This document shows, one piece after another, positions 1 through 5,396 of a stretch of DNA of 7,269 nucleotides. The position numbers were made by a program, and so were the translations under genes. The stretch lies in contig PXDP01000322.1 of the NCBI GenBank assembly GCA_003565035.1, positions 1 through 7,269 on the forward strand. The letters run 5' to 3'. Position 1 is the stretch's first letter, and every line of letters starts with the position of its first letter. The stretch is from PVC group bacterium. GTDB lineage: Bacteria; Verrucomicrobiota; Kiritimatiellia; SS1-B-03-39; UBA6053. The notes under the pieces are model-generated. The model was not told where the DNA came from. It made no database searches and worked only from the letters and a program-made list of their open reading frames with translations.

Positions 1-42
1 CTCTGACCTCTGACCTCTGACCTCTGACCTCTGACCTCTGAA
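1..42. repeat. Tandem heptamer repeat (CTCTGAC)n, truncated by the window edge
   Basis: Five exact 7-bp units CTCTGAC run from position 1 to 35, followed by a sixth unit CTCTGAA at 36-42. The array probably continues to the left of the window. It ends only two bases from the mnmE stop codon (45-47), so on the transcribed strand the mnmE mRNA enters repeats of GGTCAGA immediately after translation ends. There is no hairpin or T-run that would make it a terminator. It looks like a simple variable-number tandem repeat; a function is not evident. Confidence 0.95.
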
Positions 43-44
43 CC

Positions 45-1421
45 CTATTTCCCAATACAAAAACTGGAAAAGACCTGATCCAGTAAATCTTCGTGGTATT
101 CCCGTCCGGTGACCTCACCCAGCCGTATGAGCGCTTCCCGGAGCATGGGAACGGACAAAACGAGGGCCTCATCCCCGCAATCTTCGGCAAAAAGGGTCTC
201 CAGTTGTTTCAGTTCCCGGGAAACATCCAGCAAAGCCTGTCGGTGGCGTTCTGAAATGACAACATGGGGACGGGCGGACAGGTCAACGGATCCTGATAGA
301 ATACTCTTCAAGGACTCTTTTACCTCATTTATACCCTGTATTTTCTCCAGGGCTGTCTGAACCCGGCGCACGTTTGGCCATTGTTCCACGTGGAACAATA
401 CCGGCAGATCCATTTTATTGCAGATCAGCACGGATTTAGCGGGATCAAGCGCATCAATCGCTTTCAGAGATTCTTCATCGGCCAACTGGCTCATGTCGAC
501 CATATGGATATGAATATCCGCCCGTTCAATGTATTTGCGCGCTCGAAGGATTCCTTCTTTTTCGACAAAATCCTCTGAATCCCTCAATCCGGCTGTATCG
601 ACCAAACGAAGTGGAATTCCTTCCAATAGAAACTCCGCTTCAATGCTGTCCCGCGTGGTGCCGGGAATGTTGGAGACAATAGCCCGGTCGTGTCCCAGCA
701 GGGCATTCAGAAGTGTGCTTTTTCCGGCGTTGGGTTTACCGCTGATCACCACCAGAGCACCGTCGCGCAGCAGGTGACCCTCATTCCAGGTGCGGAGAAG
801 TTCGTTCACGCGGGTCTGAATTCGGTCAATTTCGGAGATGATTTTTTGGGGAACCGATGCCGGTAATTCGTCTTCCGGAAAATCAAGTGTGGCTTCCACT
901 TGTGCGGCCACAAGCATGAGTTCGTCATACACGGTGTCAAAAATTTTGGAAAGACCGCCTTCCAGTTGTTGCAGTGCGGCGGCCCGGGCCCGGTCGGAAT
1001 GTGAACGAACCAAATCCATAACGGCTTCTGCCTGAACAAGATCTATTCTTCCATTTAAGAAAGCCCGGCGGGTAAACTCGCCCGGATCGGCCGGTCTGGC
1101 ACCTTCTGAAAGACAGGCTCTCAGGATTCGGGAAGCGGGGAGGGGACCCCCATGGCACTGAAATTCGACCACATCTTCGCAGGTGTAGCTTCGTGGCGCG
1201 CGCCAAATAAGCAGCAAAGCTTCATCAATTTCATCCACTGGATCAAACACTTTACCATATACAAATGTTCCAGGACCACGCTGGGAAGGTGAAGTGCCCG
1301 CGCAGCGGAAGAGGCGGTCGGCAATAGGGAGTGCCTTCGTGCCGCTGACCCGCACAATGGCCACCCCGCCTTCGCCGGGCGGGGTAATGACTGCGGCTAT
1401 GGTGTCGTCATGAAAGATCAT
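45..1421 (-). CDS. mnmE: tRNA uridine-5-carboxymethylaminomethyl(34) synthesis GTPase MnmE
   Basis: This 458-residue protein has the usual MnmE length. With MnmG, MnmE makes the cmnm5/nm5 modification of wobble uridine 34 in tRNAs, in the cytoplasm. The N-terminal formyl-THF-binding dimerisation domain (about 1-118) includes the conserved block near GEFTRRAFLNGRIDL (114-128). A helical domain follows, with an inserted G domain carrying G1 GKPNAGKST (228-236), G2 GTTRDS (254-259), G3 DTAG (275-278) and G4 NKMD (335-338). The protein ends in FCIGK, giving the catalytic C-terminal CxGK motif of the family. The start ATG overlaps the hpt stop (ATGA, 1418-1421) and has no good Shine-Dalgarno, so translation is probably coupled to hpt. 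The codons for residues 342-348 (around LFHVEQ) contain a perfect parS palindrome. The usual partner mnmG is not in the window; it could lie further left. Confidence 0.97.
   Translation of the reverse strand: MIFHDDTIAAVITPPGEGGVAIVRVSGTKALPIADRLFRCAGTSPSQRGPGTFVYGKVFDPVDEIDEALLLIWRAPRSYTCEDVVEFQCHGGPLPASRILRACLSEGARPADPGEFTRRAFLNGRIDLVQAEAVMDLVRSHSDRARAAALQQLEGGLSKIFDTVYDELMLVAAQVEATLDFPEDELPASVPQKIISEIDRIQTRVNELLRTWNEGHLLRDGALVVISGKPNAGKSTLLNALLGHDRAIVSNIPGTTRDSIEAEFLLEGIPLRLVDTAGLRDSEDFVEKEGILRARKYIERADIHIHMVDMSQLADEESLKAIDALDPAKSVLICNKMDLPVLFHVEQWPNVRRVQTALEKIQGINEVKESLKSILSGSVDLSARPHVVISERHRQALLDVSRELKQLETLFAEDCGDEALVLSVPMLREALIRLGEVTGREYHEDLLDQVFSSFCIGK
380..399. other. parS: Candidate parS centromere site (ParB binding) inside mnmE
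   Basis: Positions 380-399 read ATTGTTCCACGTGGAACAAT, a perfect 20-bp palindrome. Its central 16 bp, TGTTCCACGTGGAACA (382-397), match the chromosomal parS sequence bound by ParB; B. subtilis-type sites differ from it by one or two bases, and the same fully symmetric form is known from Pseudomonas. The site is read through by mnmE, encoding LFHVEQ in the GTPase just after the G4 motif, a tolerated position. ParB-CTP clamps would load here and spread to organise the origin region for segregation. Chromosomal parS sites usually lie near oriC, often within genes. Binding is inferred from sequence only. Confidence 0.88.
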
Positions 1422-1972
1422 GGAGTATCGGGATCATGAACAACCTCGCCGAGGAAGGGCAGTTCCCGGTAATGGCTGTCGTAATCCAGACCATACCCCA
1501 CAACAAAGGTGTCGGGAATTTCAAAGCCGACAAAGTCTGCCCGGATATCGGCGACCCTGCGGGCTGGTTTATCCAGCAGGCAGCAGGTGTAGACCCTGCC
1601 GGCCCCTTTGTTTTCGATATGTTTCACGGCAAAGCGCAGGGTCCGGCCCGAGTCGAGAATATCGTCCACCAGCAGAACATCCGCGCCGTCGATCTCCACC
1701 GACACATCTTTGAGGATCCGTACATTTCCGCTACTGACGGTGGCGGCACCATAGCTTTGCAGGGTCATGAAATCAATACGGGGATGAAGGTGATGCCGGT
1801 GCAGCGCCCGAACAAGGTCCGCAAGAAACATGAAGCTTCCACGAAGGACTCCGACAATTACAAGATTCTCGGAATCAATGTTTTGCGCAATTTTTTCCAC
1901 AATCTCGTCCACACGGGAACGCAAATCATGGGAGGAGATCATTTCGGTAACATGGTGTTTGGGTAAATTCAT
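1418..1972 (-). CDS. hpt: Hypoxanthine(-guanine) phosphoribosyltransferase
   Basis: This 184-residue cytoplasmic purine-salvage enzyme transfers phosphoribose from PRPP to hypoxanthine (and usually guanine), giving IMP or GMP. The length is typical of bacterial Hpt. Visible family signatures are the GVLRGSFMFLADL loop (41-53), the flexible-loop region around SYG (73-75), the PRPP-binding loop VLLVDDILDSGRTL (99-112) with its acidic pair D103-D104, the purine-contacting LLDKPARR (132-139, K135), and the C-terminal FVVGYGLDYDSHYRELP block (156-172). The ATG at 1972 has a GGAAG about 11 nt upstream and follows the previous stop by 21 bp. An internal Met11 is an alternative start with poorer ribosome-binding context. 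The stop overlaps the mnmE start by 4 bp, which indicates one transcript. The substrate range (guanine versus hypoxanthine) cannot be read from the sequence. Confidence 0.95.
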   Translation of the reverse strand: MNLPKHHVTEMISSHDLRSRVDEIVEKIAQNIDSENLVIVGVLRGSFMFLADLVRALHRHHLHPRIDFMTLQSYGAATVSSGNVRILKDVSVEIDGADVLLVDDILDSGRTLRFAVKHIENKGAGRVYTCCLLDKPARRVADIRADFVGFEIPDTFVVGYGLDYDSHYRELPFLGEVVHDPDTP

Positions 1973-1993
1973 AACAGGCTGTTCTTCCAGAGG

Positions 1994-2680
1994 CTATTCT
2001 TCCAGGGGTGGCAGGATCCCTTCCTGAACAAGCTGGGCGTCCATTTCAGGAGTCAAAGGGATAGGCAAAGGGGGTTTTCCGGTGCGGATTGCATCCATCT
2101 GAACGTTTTGCAGATGTGCCTGCAGTTCCTCCGGCGAAGAAAAACGGGGTTCCGGGGGCGGTTCAGGTGGTTCAGCGGGTTCCGAAGTGGAAACCGAACG
2201 GCTGACTCTGCGTACGTTACGCGCTTGTGGGGAACGGCTTTGCTGAGGTTCGGGTGAAGAGGCGACCGAGGGTGCGGATTCCAGACTGAAGTGGTGTCGG
2301 GTGCCCTGGTACGAGATCTCTGCGGATTGAGTCTCATAATTCACAGAATGAAGCCGGAAACCTTCATTTTCCTCTCCTTCAATCAGCAAATAACCAATCT
2401 GATTCCGGACATGGTAAAGACCCACCCGGGCCCGGTCGCTGAAAAGGTCCTCCGTGATCATGGTCAGTCGGTATTCAACCGACCAGGAGGGGGGGGCGGC
2501 AGGCGGAGGGGCTTCAGGACGAACCGGCGGAGCGACCGGTTCGGGGCGACCGAGAAGTTGCTGATCCAGAATAACCTGATAGCGTCCGAAATCTCTGCCA
2601 CCCTGTGCGGGAGCGTGCGGAATGACTAAACATACCGTAAGCCAGCAAAATAAAGAAGCAGATGAGCGAAACATAATCAT
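1994..2680 (-). CDS. Secreted proline-rich protein of unknown function, possibly GspC/PilP-like
   Basis: No family is recognised with confidence. From the first ATG (2680) the product is 228 residues. It has an apparent signal peptide: Arg near the start, hydrophobic core LFCWLTVCLVI, and likely cleavage near HAPAQ. Then come a short segment FGRYQVILDQQLLGRPEP, a Pro/Ala-rich linker, a compact predicted beta domain of roughly 60 residues (from about SWSVEYRL to HHFSLE), a long Ser/Pro/Arg-rich linker, and a helical tail. A short 'Y-I-L' anchor followed by a Pro linker and a small beta domain with a G-E-G pattern resembles the periplasmic homology region of GspC/PilP proteins in type II secretion or type IV pili; this is inference. 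A longer version from a GTG at 2734 is possible and has AGG upstream, but it would push the signal peptide about 20 residues inward. An ATG at 2674 is equally plausible. It lies 21 bp upstream of hpt and is probably co-transcribed with hpt and mnmE. Confidence 0.75.
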   Translation of the reverse strand: MIMFRSSASLFCWLTVCLVIPHAPAQGGRDFGRYQVILDQQLLGRPEPVAPPVRPEAPPPAAPPSWSVEYRLTMITEDLFSDRARVGLYHVRNQIGYLLIEGEENEGFRLHSVNYETQSAEISYQGTRHHFSLESAPSVASSPEPQQSRSPQARNVRRVSRSVSTSEPAEPPEPPPEPRFSSPEELQAHLQNVQMDAIRTGKPPLPIPLTPEMDAQLVQEGILPPLEE

Positions 2681-2781
2681 AAAAAGGGTAAACGTTAGAA
2701 TCTCAGGCGAAAATACAGAGGAATCATAGAACACATTGACCTGAAGTGGGGAAAATGTAAAGAAAGCAAAAAGGAAAAACT
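2681..2781. promoter_or_regulatory. Divergent promoter region between the secreted-protein gene and the RNA methyltransferase gene
   Basis: This 101-bp gap separates two divergent genes and should hold both promoters. Leftward, TATGAT (minus strand of 2723-2728) is a good -10 match, but its -35 is poor. Transcription from it would start downstream of the GTG at 2734, favouring the ATG at 2680 or 2674 as the true start. Rightward, TTGACC (2736-2741) is a near-consensus -35 followed after 16 bp by the weak -10 TAAAGA (2758-2763). The rightward gene has a clear Shine-Dalgarno AAGGA (2771-2775), 6 nt before its ATG. Confidence 0.4.
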
Positions 2782-3585
2782 ATGGAAACACTTGAAATCA
2801 CCAGTCTTCAGAATCCCCGGGTTAAACGGCTGTTGCGTTTGCGCAAGCGTTCGGAACGGGAAAACGAGAACGTGGTGATGATTGAGGGATACCGGGAACT
2901 GCTGCGGGCTCTGGACGCGGGATGGCCCATGGAGGAGTTGTACATGGCACCGGCCTTGTTTCTGGGGGAAAATGAGCCGGAGCTTATCCGAAAAGCCTCT
3001 GAAAACGGGGCGAAACTGTTTGAATGCTCGGAGGCGGTTTTCCGCAAAATTGCCTACCGGGACCGACCGGACGGTCTGCTGGCCCTGGCGCCGCAGGCAC
3101 ATTATGGCCTCGAAGATCTGGGTGAACTCGAAAATCCGTTTTTGCTGGTGATGGTGGGGATTGAAAAACCGGGAAACCTTGGAACCATGCTGCGTTCCGC
3201 AGACGGCGCGGGCGTGGATGCGGTGCTTCTCTGCGATCCGGTGACGGATATTTACAACCCAAACACCGTGCGCGCCAGCGTGGGCACGCTGTTCACCGTG
3301 CCAGTAATTGAGAGCACGTATGATGAGTGCGTACCCTGGCTGCGGGCGCAGGGCATCCCGCTGCTCGCAGCCACGCCGCACACGGACCGCTCGCTGTACC
3401 AGACCAATCTTCAGGGACCGGTGGCGATTGCGGTGGGATCGGAAATGCACGGATTGGATGACCGCTGGATGCAGGCCGCAGATATTCAAGTCTCCCTGCC
3501 CATGCAAGGCATCGCCGATTCCCTCAATGTCTCCTCCGCCGCCGCGCTGGTGCTGTATGAGACCCTAAGACAGCGGATGTTTTAA
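2782..3585 (+). CDS. TrmH/SpoU-family RNA 2'-O-ribose methyltransferase
   Basis: This 267-residue SAM-dependent methyltransferase of the SPOUT class probably methylates a ribose 2'-OH in rRNA or tRNA. The N-terminal substrate-binding domain (about 1-105) starts with NPRVKRLLRLRKRSERE, typical of SpoU-type L30e-like domains. The trefoil-knot catalytic domain carries motif 1 around EKPGNLGTMLRSAD (128-141, with conserved N132 and R138), motif 2 AIAVGSEMHGLDD (215-227, with E221), and motif 3 at 237-260 with the diagnostic SLNVSSAAA core (247-255) that forms the SAM-binding knot. The length fits single-copy 23S rRNA methyltransferases of the RlmB/TsnR-like group, but the exact target nucleotide cannot be assigned, so no symbol is given. 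The start has AAGGA 6 nt upstream. The gene converges on a tRNA-Ser, with only one base between its stop codon and the tRNA CCA end. Confidence 0.93.
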   Translation: METLEITSLQNPRVKRLLRLRKRSERENENVVMIEGYRELLRALDAGWPMEELYMAPALFLGENEPELIRKASENGAKLFECSEAVFRKIAYRDRPDGLLALAPQAHYGLEDLGELENPFLLVMVGIEKPGNLGTMLRSADGAGVDAVLLCDPVTDIYNPNTVRASVGTLFTVPVIESTYDECVPWLRAQGIPLLAATPHTDRSLYQTNLQGPVAIAVGSEMHGLDDRWMQAADIQVSLPMQGIADSLNVSSAAALVLYETLRQRMF

Positions 3586-3586
3586 G

Positions 3587-3676
3587 TGGCGGAGAGAGTG
3601 GGATTCGAACCCACGGTACGCTTGCGCGCACAACGGTTTTCGAGACCGTCCCGTTCGACCACTCCGGCATCTCTCC
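3587..3676 (-). tRNA. tRNA-Ser (anticodon CGA)
   Basis: Read on the minus strand this is a 90-nt class II tRNA with an encoded CCA. The acceptor stem is GGAGAGA (from 3676) pairing with TCTCTCC, followed by discriminator G and CCA. The anticodon stem ACGGT/ACCGT encloses the loop CTCGAAA, giving anticodon CGA at 3640-3642, which reads UCG. The long variable arm forms a 6-bp stem GTGCGC/GCGTAC with one G-U pair and a GCAA tetraloop, diagnostic of tRNA-Ser. The T arm is GTGGG-TTCGAAT-CCCAC. A weak possible promoter on the minus strand is TTGGCC (3717-3722), 18 bp, TATGGC (3693-3698). Alternatively the tRNA is processed from the nuclease transcript that ends 54 bp upstream. Confidence 0.98.
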
Positions 3677-3730
3677 TGAAATGGTGGAGAAGGCCATAAC
3701 AGATTCTTACGGTTTAGGCCAACCTTTTTG

Positions 3731-4282
3731 CTATTCGACTAAATCAATCAAATCCCGGATCGAATCCGATGAATGCTGCTGGAGGCGGGATTTTTCCATC
3801 TCCACCGTCCGCCGCCGCATGAGACGGCTTTGAGGCCGCTGACGAACATAAAACATTTCTTCATAGCCTTTTTTGAACGTATCCCCCCGCAGGGTCACCG
3901 CTCCCAGCTTTCTGGCTTTGATCTCAAGGCGTTCGTCCTGGGTAACCAGTAAGGTGTTTTCCCCTTCGCGCTGTAAAACTTTGACGCATTCGAGCAGGGT
4001 GGGAATCCGTTGAGGCGGGGTCGGAGAAAAAAAGACCCGAATTCCCATGAAATCATCGCCATGACCCACCTGACGGAGTTCTTCGCCGTTAAATAGGACC
4101 CACATCGGCCAGCCCTCCCGCTTTTGGATTTTCACCAGAAGCTGCAGCAACTCCAGTTGGATCCTGGGAAGCATGACATCCTCCTGGCCCCGGTTCGGAT
4201 CCAGAGCCATGCCATCCACCACGACCGTGTAAGACTCTGCACGGTGGGTTTCCTTTTCACCCAATAAAACAGTATAGCTCAT
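3731..4282 (-). CDS. NYN/PIN-like domain protein, predicted ribonuclease
   Basis: This 183-residue protein has the features of a NYN (YacP/PIN-like) nuclease fold. The first strand is YTVVVDGMAL with acidic D23. A long helix follows (about 38-56), then the strand MWVLFNGEE (60-68) with acidic E67/E68, GIRVFFSP (80-87), and LLVTQDERLEIKARKLGA (111-128). D116 sits where NYN/PIN proteins keep a second metal-binding acid, and the 'QD-x-x-L...A-x-x-GA' pattern is typical of the fold. The C-terminal tail (about 148-175) is Arg/Gln-rich and could bind RNA. Catalysis is inferred from fold and acidic residues; the substrate is unknown. The start ATG at 4282 has a strong GAGG 7 nt upstream. The gene is divergent from the CpXC gene and is followed on the same strand by tRNA-Ser. 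Confidence 0.7.
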   Translation of the reverse strand: MSYTVLLGEKETHRAESYTVVVDGMALDPNRGQEDVMLPRIQLELLQLLVKIQKREGWPMWVLFNGEELRQVGHGDDFMGIRVFFSPTPPQRIPTLLECVKVLQREGENTLLVTQDERLEIKARKLGAVTLRGDTFKKGYEEMFYVRQRPQSRLMRRRTVEMEKSRLQQHSSDSIRDLIDLVE

Positions 4283-4323
4283 GAATCATCCTCTCTCTAA
4301 AGTTAATGACACCTTACCCATTC

Positions 4324-4351
4324 TTGACATGTTTCCGCAAGTGTTTAGTTA
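4324..4351 (+). promoter_or_regulatory. Candidate sigma70-type promoter for the CpXC gene
   Basis: A perfect -35 hexamer TTGACA lies at 4324-4329. With a 16-bp spacer the -10 would be TAGTTA (4346-4351), a poor match; with 14 bp it would be TTTAGT. Transcription would start near 4358, just before the purine-rich AAAGGA (4361-4366) upstream of the ATG at 4379. The consensus -35 is clear but the weak -10 keeps this tentative. Confidence 0.4.
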
Positions 4352-4378
4352 AAAAAGGTGAAAGGACCTGTAAAATCT

Positions 4379-5062
4379 ATGGCACAAACAAATCTCTATC
4401 CCATTCGCTGTCCCTCCTGCGGGGCTCAACAAGATGAAACACTCTACGACAGTATCGATGTGGGCAAAGAACCCGACCTCCGCCGCCAGCTTTTGGAAAA
4501 CAAGCTGAATGCGGTCACCTGCAATGCCTGCGGCAACCGCTTCCGGATTGACAAAAACCTCCTGTATCACGATTCCCGGGAAGGATGGATGATTTATCTG
4601 AATCCGCACAGTCCCGAAAATCAGGATCAGGCGGTGTCTGAGTTTCGGGACGTATTGGAGGATTTAAACTCGGTGCTGCCCGCAGACCAGACACTTCCCG
4701 AGGTTGACCTGGTTCTCTCCCGCATAGAACTGGTGGAACGCATCTTTGTACGGGAAGCCGGCCTGCACCCCAAAGTAATCGAATACGTGAAGTATCTGAT
4801 TTACACGCAGAATCTCGATCAGTTTATGCCCGAAGACAAAGCGATTCTCTTGAACGGTCAGGAATGCAATGAGGATCAGCTCTGCTTTGTGGTTCAGGAC
4901 GTGGAGACACACAAGCTGGAAACCCTGCTGCATTACAAACGGGAAACCTACAACAGCCTGGTGGAACTGCTTATTGAGGACGGGGACACCAGCATGGTGA
5001 ATCAGTTGTTTCCCGGACCCTACATTTCAGCCAGAGCCTATCTGATGCAGGATGAGGTGTGA
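4379..5062 (+). CDS. CpXC-domain zinc-ribbon protein of unknown function
   Basis: From the ATG at 4379 the product has 227 residues. The N-terminal region matches the CpXC domain: a CPSC knuckle at 11-14 and a CNAC knuckle at 48-51 (both C-x-x-C), separated by a helix-containing segment with YDSIDVGKEPDLRRQLLENK (23-42), and followed by the typical LLYHD (61-65). The four cysteines should bind one zinc ion. The remaining about 150 residues are acidic and helical with no motif I recognise. The family is widespread but biochemically uncharacterised. A GTG at 4358 in the same frame would add seven residues; the ATG is preferred because AAAGGA lies at 4361-4366 and CpXC proteins normally start just before the first knuckle. 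Spacing of that Shine-Dalgarno to the ATG (12 nt) is somewhat long. No signal peptide or membrane segment is visible, so a cytoplasmic location is likely. Confidence 0.82.
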   Translation: MAQTNLYPIRCPSCGAQQDETLYDSIDVGKEPDLRRQLLENKLNAVTCNACGNRFRIDKNLLYHDSREGWMIYLNPHSPENQDQAVSEFRDVLEDLNSVLPADQTLPEVDLVLSRIELVERIFVREAGLHPKVIEYVKYLIYTQNLDQFMPEDKAILLNGQECNEDQLCFVVQDVETHKLETLLHYKRETYNSLVELLIEDGDTSMVNQLFPGPYISARAYLMQDEV

Positions 5063-5082
5063 GGGGTTTTCGGCCTTTAAGA

Positions 5083-5126
5083 CATAAGAAGAGATCTTTA
5101 AAAGAATTAATCTTATTCTTCTTATG
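5083..5126. repeat. AT-rich inverted repeat downstream of the CpXC gene
   Basis: The arms CATAAGAAGA (5083-5092) and TCTTCTTATG (5117-5126) are perfect 10-bp reverse complements, separated by 24 AT-rich bases that contain GATCTTTAAAAG. The repeat begins 20 bp after the CpXC stop. It is followed by GGGG rather than a T-run on the plus strand, so it is not a textbook intrinsic terminator, although a terminator or mRNA 3'-end role is possible. It could also be the easily melted part of an origin. Confidence 0.6.
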
Positions 5127-5137
5127 GGGTGTGCATA

Positions 5138-5146
5138 TGTTGATAA
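5138..5146 (-). promoter_or_regulatory. DnaA-box-like site, one mismatch
   Basis: The minus strand reads TTATCAACA, differing from the consensus TTATCCACA at one base. An overlapping weaker match (minus-strand ATATGCACA, 5130-5138, two mismatches) lies next to it. It borders the AT-rich inverted repeat at 5083-5126. Confidence 0.45.
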
Positions 5147-5209
5147 GCCTCTAAACCTCTCTGAAAGAGTGCATTAAACAAAGACCCCCTGTTAGGGAAT
5201 TGTGAGCCC

Positions 5210-5262
5210 GCCTTCGGAAGGCCCCCGGTTGTGAACAGGCACATGACAACCCGGGGCTTTCC
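5210..5262. repeat. GC-rich stem-loop with a competing smaller hairpin
   Basis: Bases 5216-5232 pair with 5246-5262 in a 17-position stem with one C-C mismatch (5226/5252) and one G-U pair (5220/5258), closing a 13-nt loop. The left arm also takes part in a second hairpin, GCCTT (5210-5214) with AAGGC (5218-5222) around loop CGG. The two structures share 5216-5222, so the small hairpin and the full-length long stem cannot form together. Only TTT within the right arm resembles a T tract, so this is not a clean terminator. Confidence 0.6.
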
Positions 5263-5290
5263 AACAACTTGTTCAAGACTTGTTAGGGAG

Positions 5291-5314
5291 ATACCCACAG
5301 AAAATTGTGGATAA
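5291..5314. promoter_or_regulatory. Facing pair of DnaA boxes, one perfect
   Basis: The minus strand of 5306-5314 is TTATCCACA, the exact DnaA-box consensus. Six bases away on the plus strand, ATACCCACA (5291-5299) differs from consensus at two positions, so the two boxes face each other and share the inverted core CCACA/TGTGG. DnaA would bind here as initiator or as transcription factor. The pair lies about 55 bp upstream of the -35 element of the gap promoter. Confidence 0.6.
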
Positions 5315-5367
5315 GAGATATTGGATATCCTATGTCCTAAATATCTGGAAAATTTGGTGAAAGTTGT

Positions 5368-5396
5368 TTGACGTACGCGGCTCATCAGGCTATACC
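5368..5396 (+). promoter_or_regulatory. Sigma70-type promoter of gap
   Basis: TTGACG (5368-5373, five of six consensus bases) is followed after exactly 17 bp by TATACC (5391-5396, with TATA conserved). Predicted transcription starts near 5403, giving a leader of about 60 nt that ends with the Shine-Dalgarno AAAGGA (5451-5456). A second TTGACA at 5423-5428 has no acceptable -10 at normal spacing. The leader contains TCCT (5446-5449) able to pair with the AGGA of the ribosome-binding site in a small 4-bp hairpin. Confidence 0.6.

Noticed and set aside
1..42. Heptamer array as a CRISPR or terminator
   Set aside because: Units are 7 bp with no spacers and no self-complementary stem or T-run.
1563..1572. 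TTATCCAGC in hpt as a DnaA box (and a similar TTATCCGAA near 2984)
   Set aside because: Two mismatches each within coding sequence; such matches are expected by chance at this length.
1436..1966. 176-codon open frame antisense to hpt
   Set aside because: Fully contained in the opposite strand of a clear hpt gene; no family features.
2695..3507. 270-codon open frame antisense to the RNA methyltransferase gene
   Set aside because: The plus-strand frame carries unmistakable SpoU motifs; the antisense product is His/Arg/Gln-rich without recognisable domains.
3711..3729. GGTT-TAGGCC-AACC followed by TTTTT as an intrinsic terminator on the plus strand
   Set aside because: The stem is only 4 bp, too short to call; it could weakly stop read-through from the RNA methyltransferase gene.
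5122..5385. Possible 87-residue leftward gene inside the structured region, with GGAGGG 9 nt upstream of its ATG
   Set aside because: The Shine-Dalgarno-like match is notable, but the frame runs through both hairpins and all DnaA-box-like sites, lacks a recognisable domain, and the region reads as non-coding.
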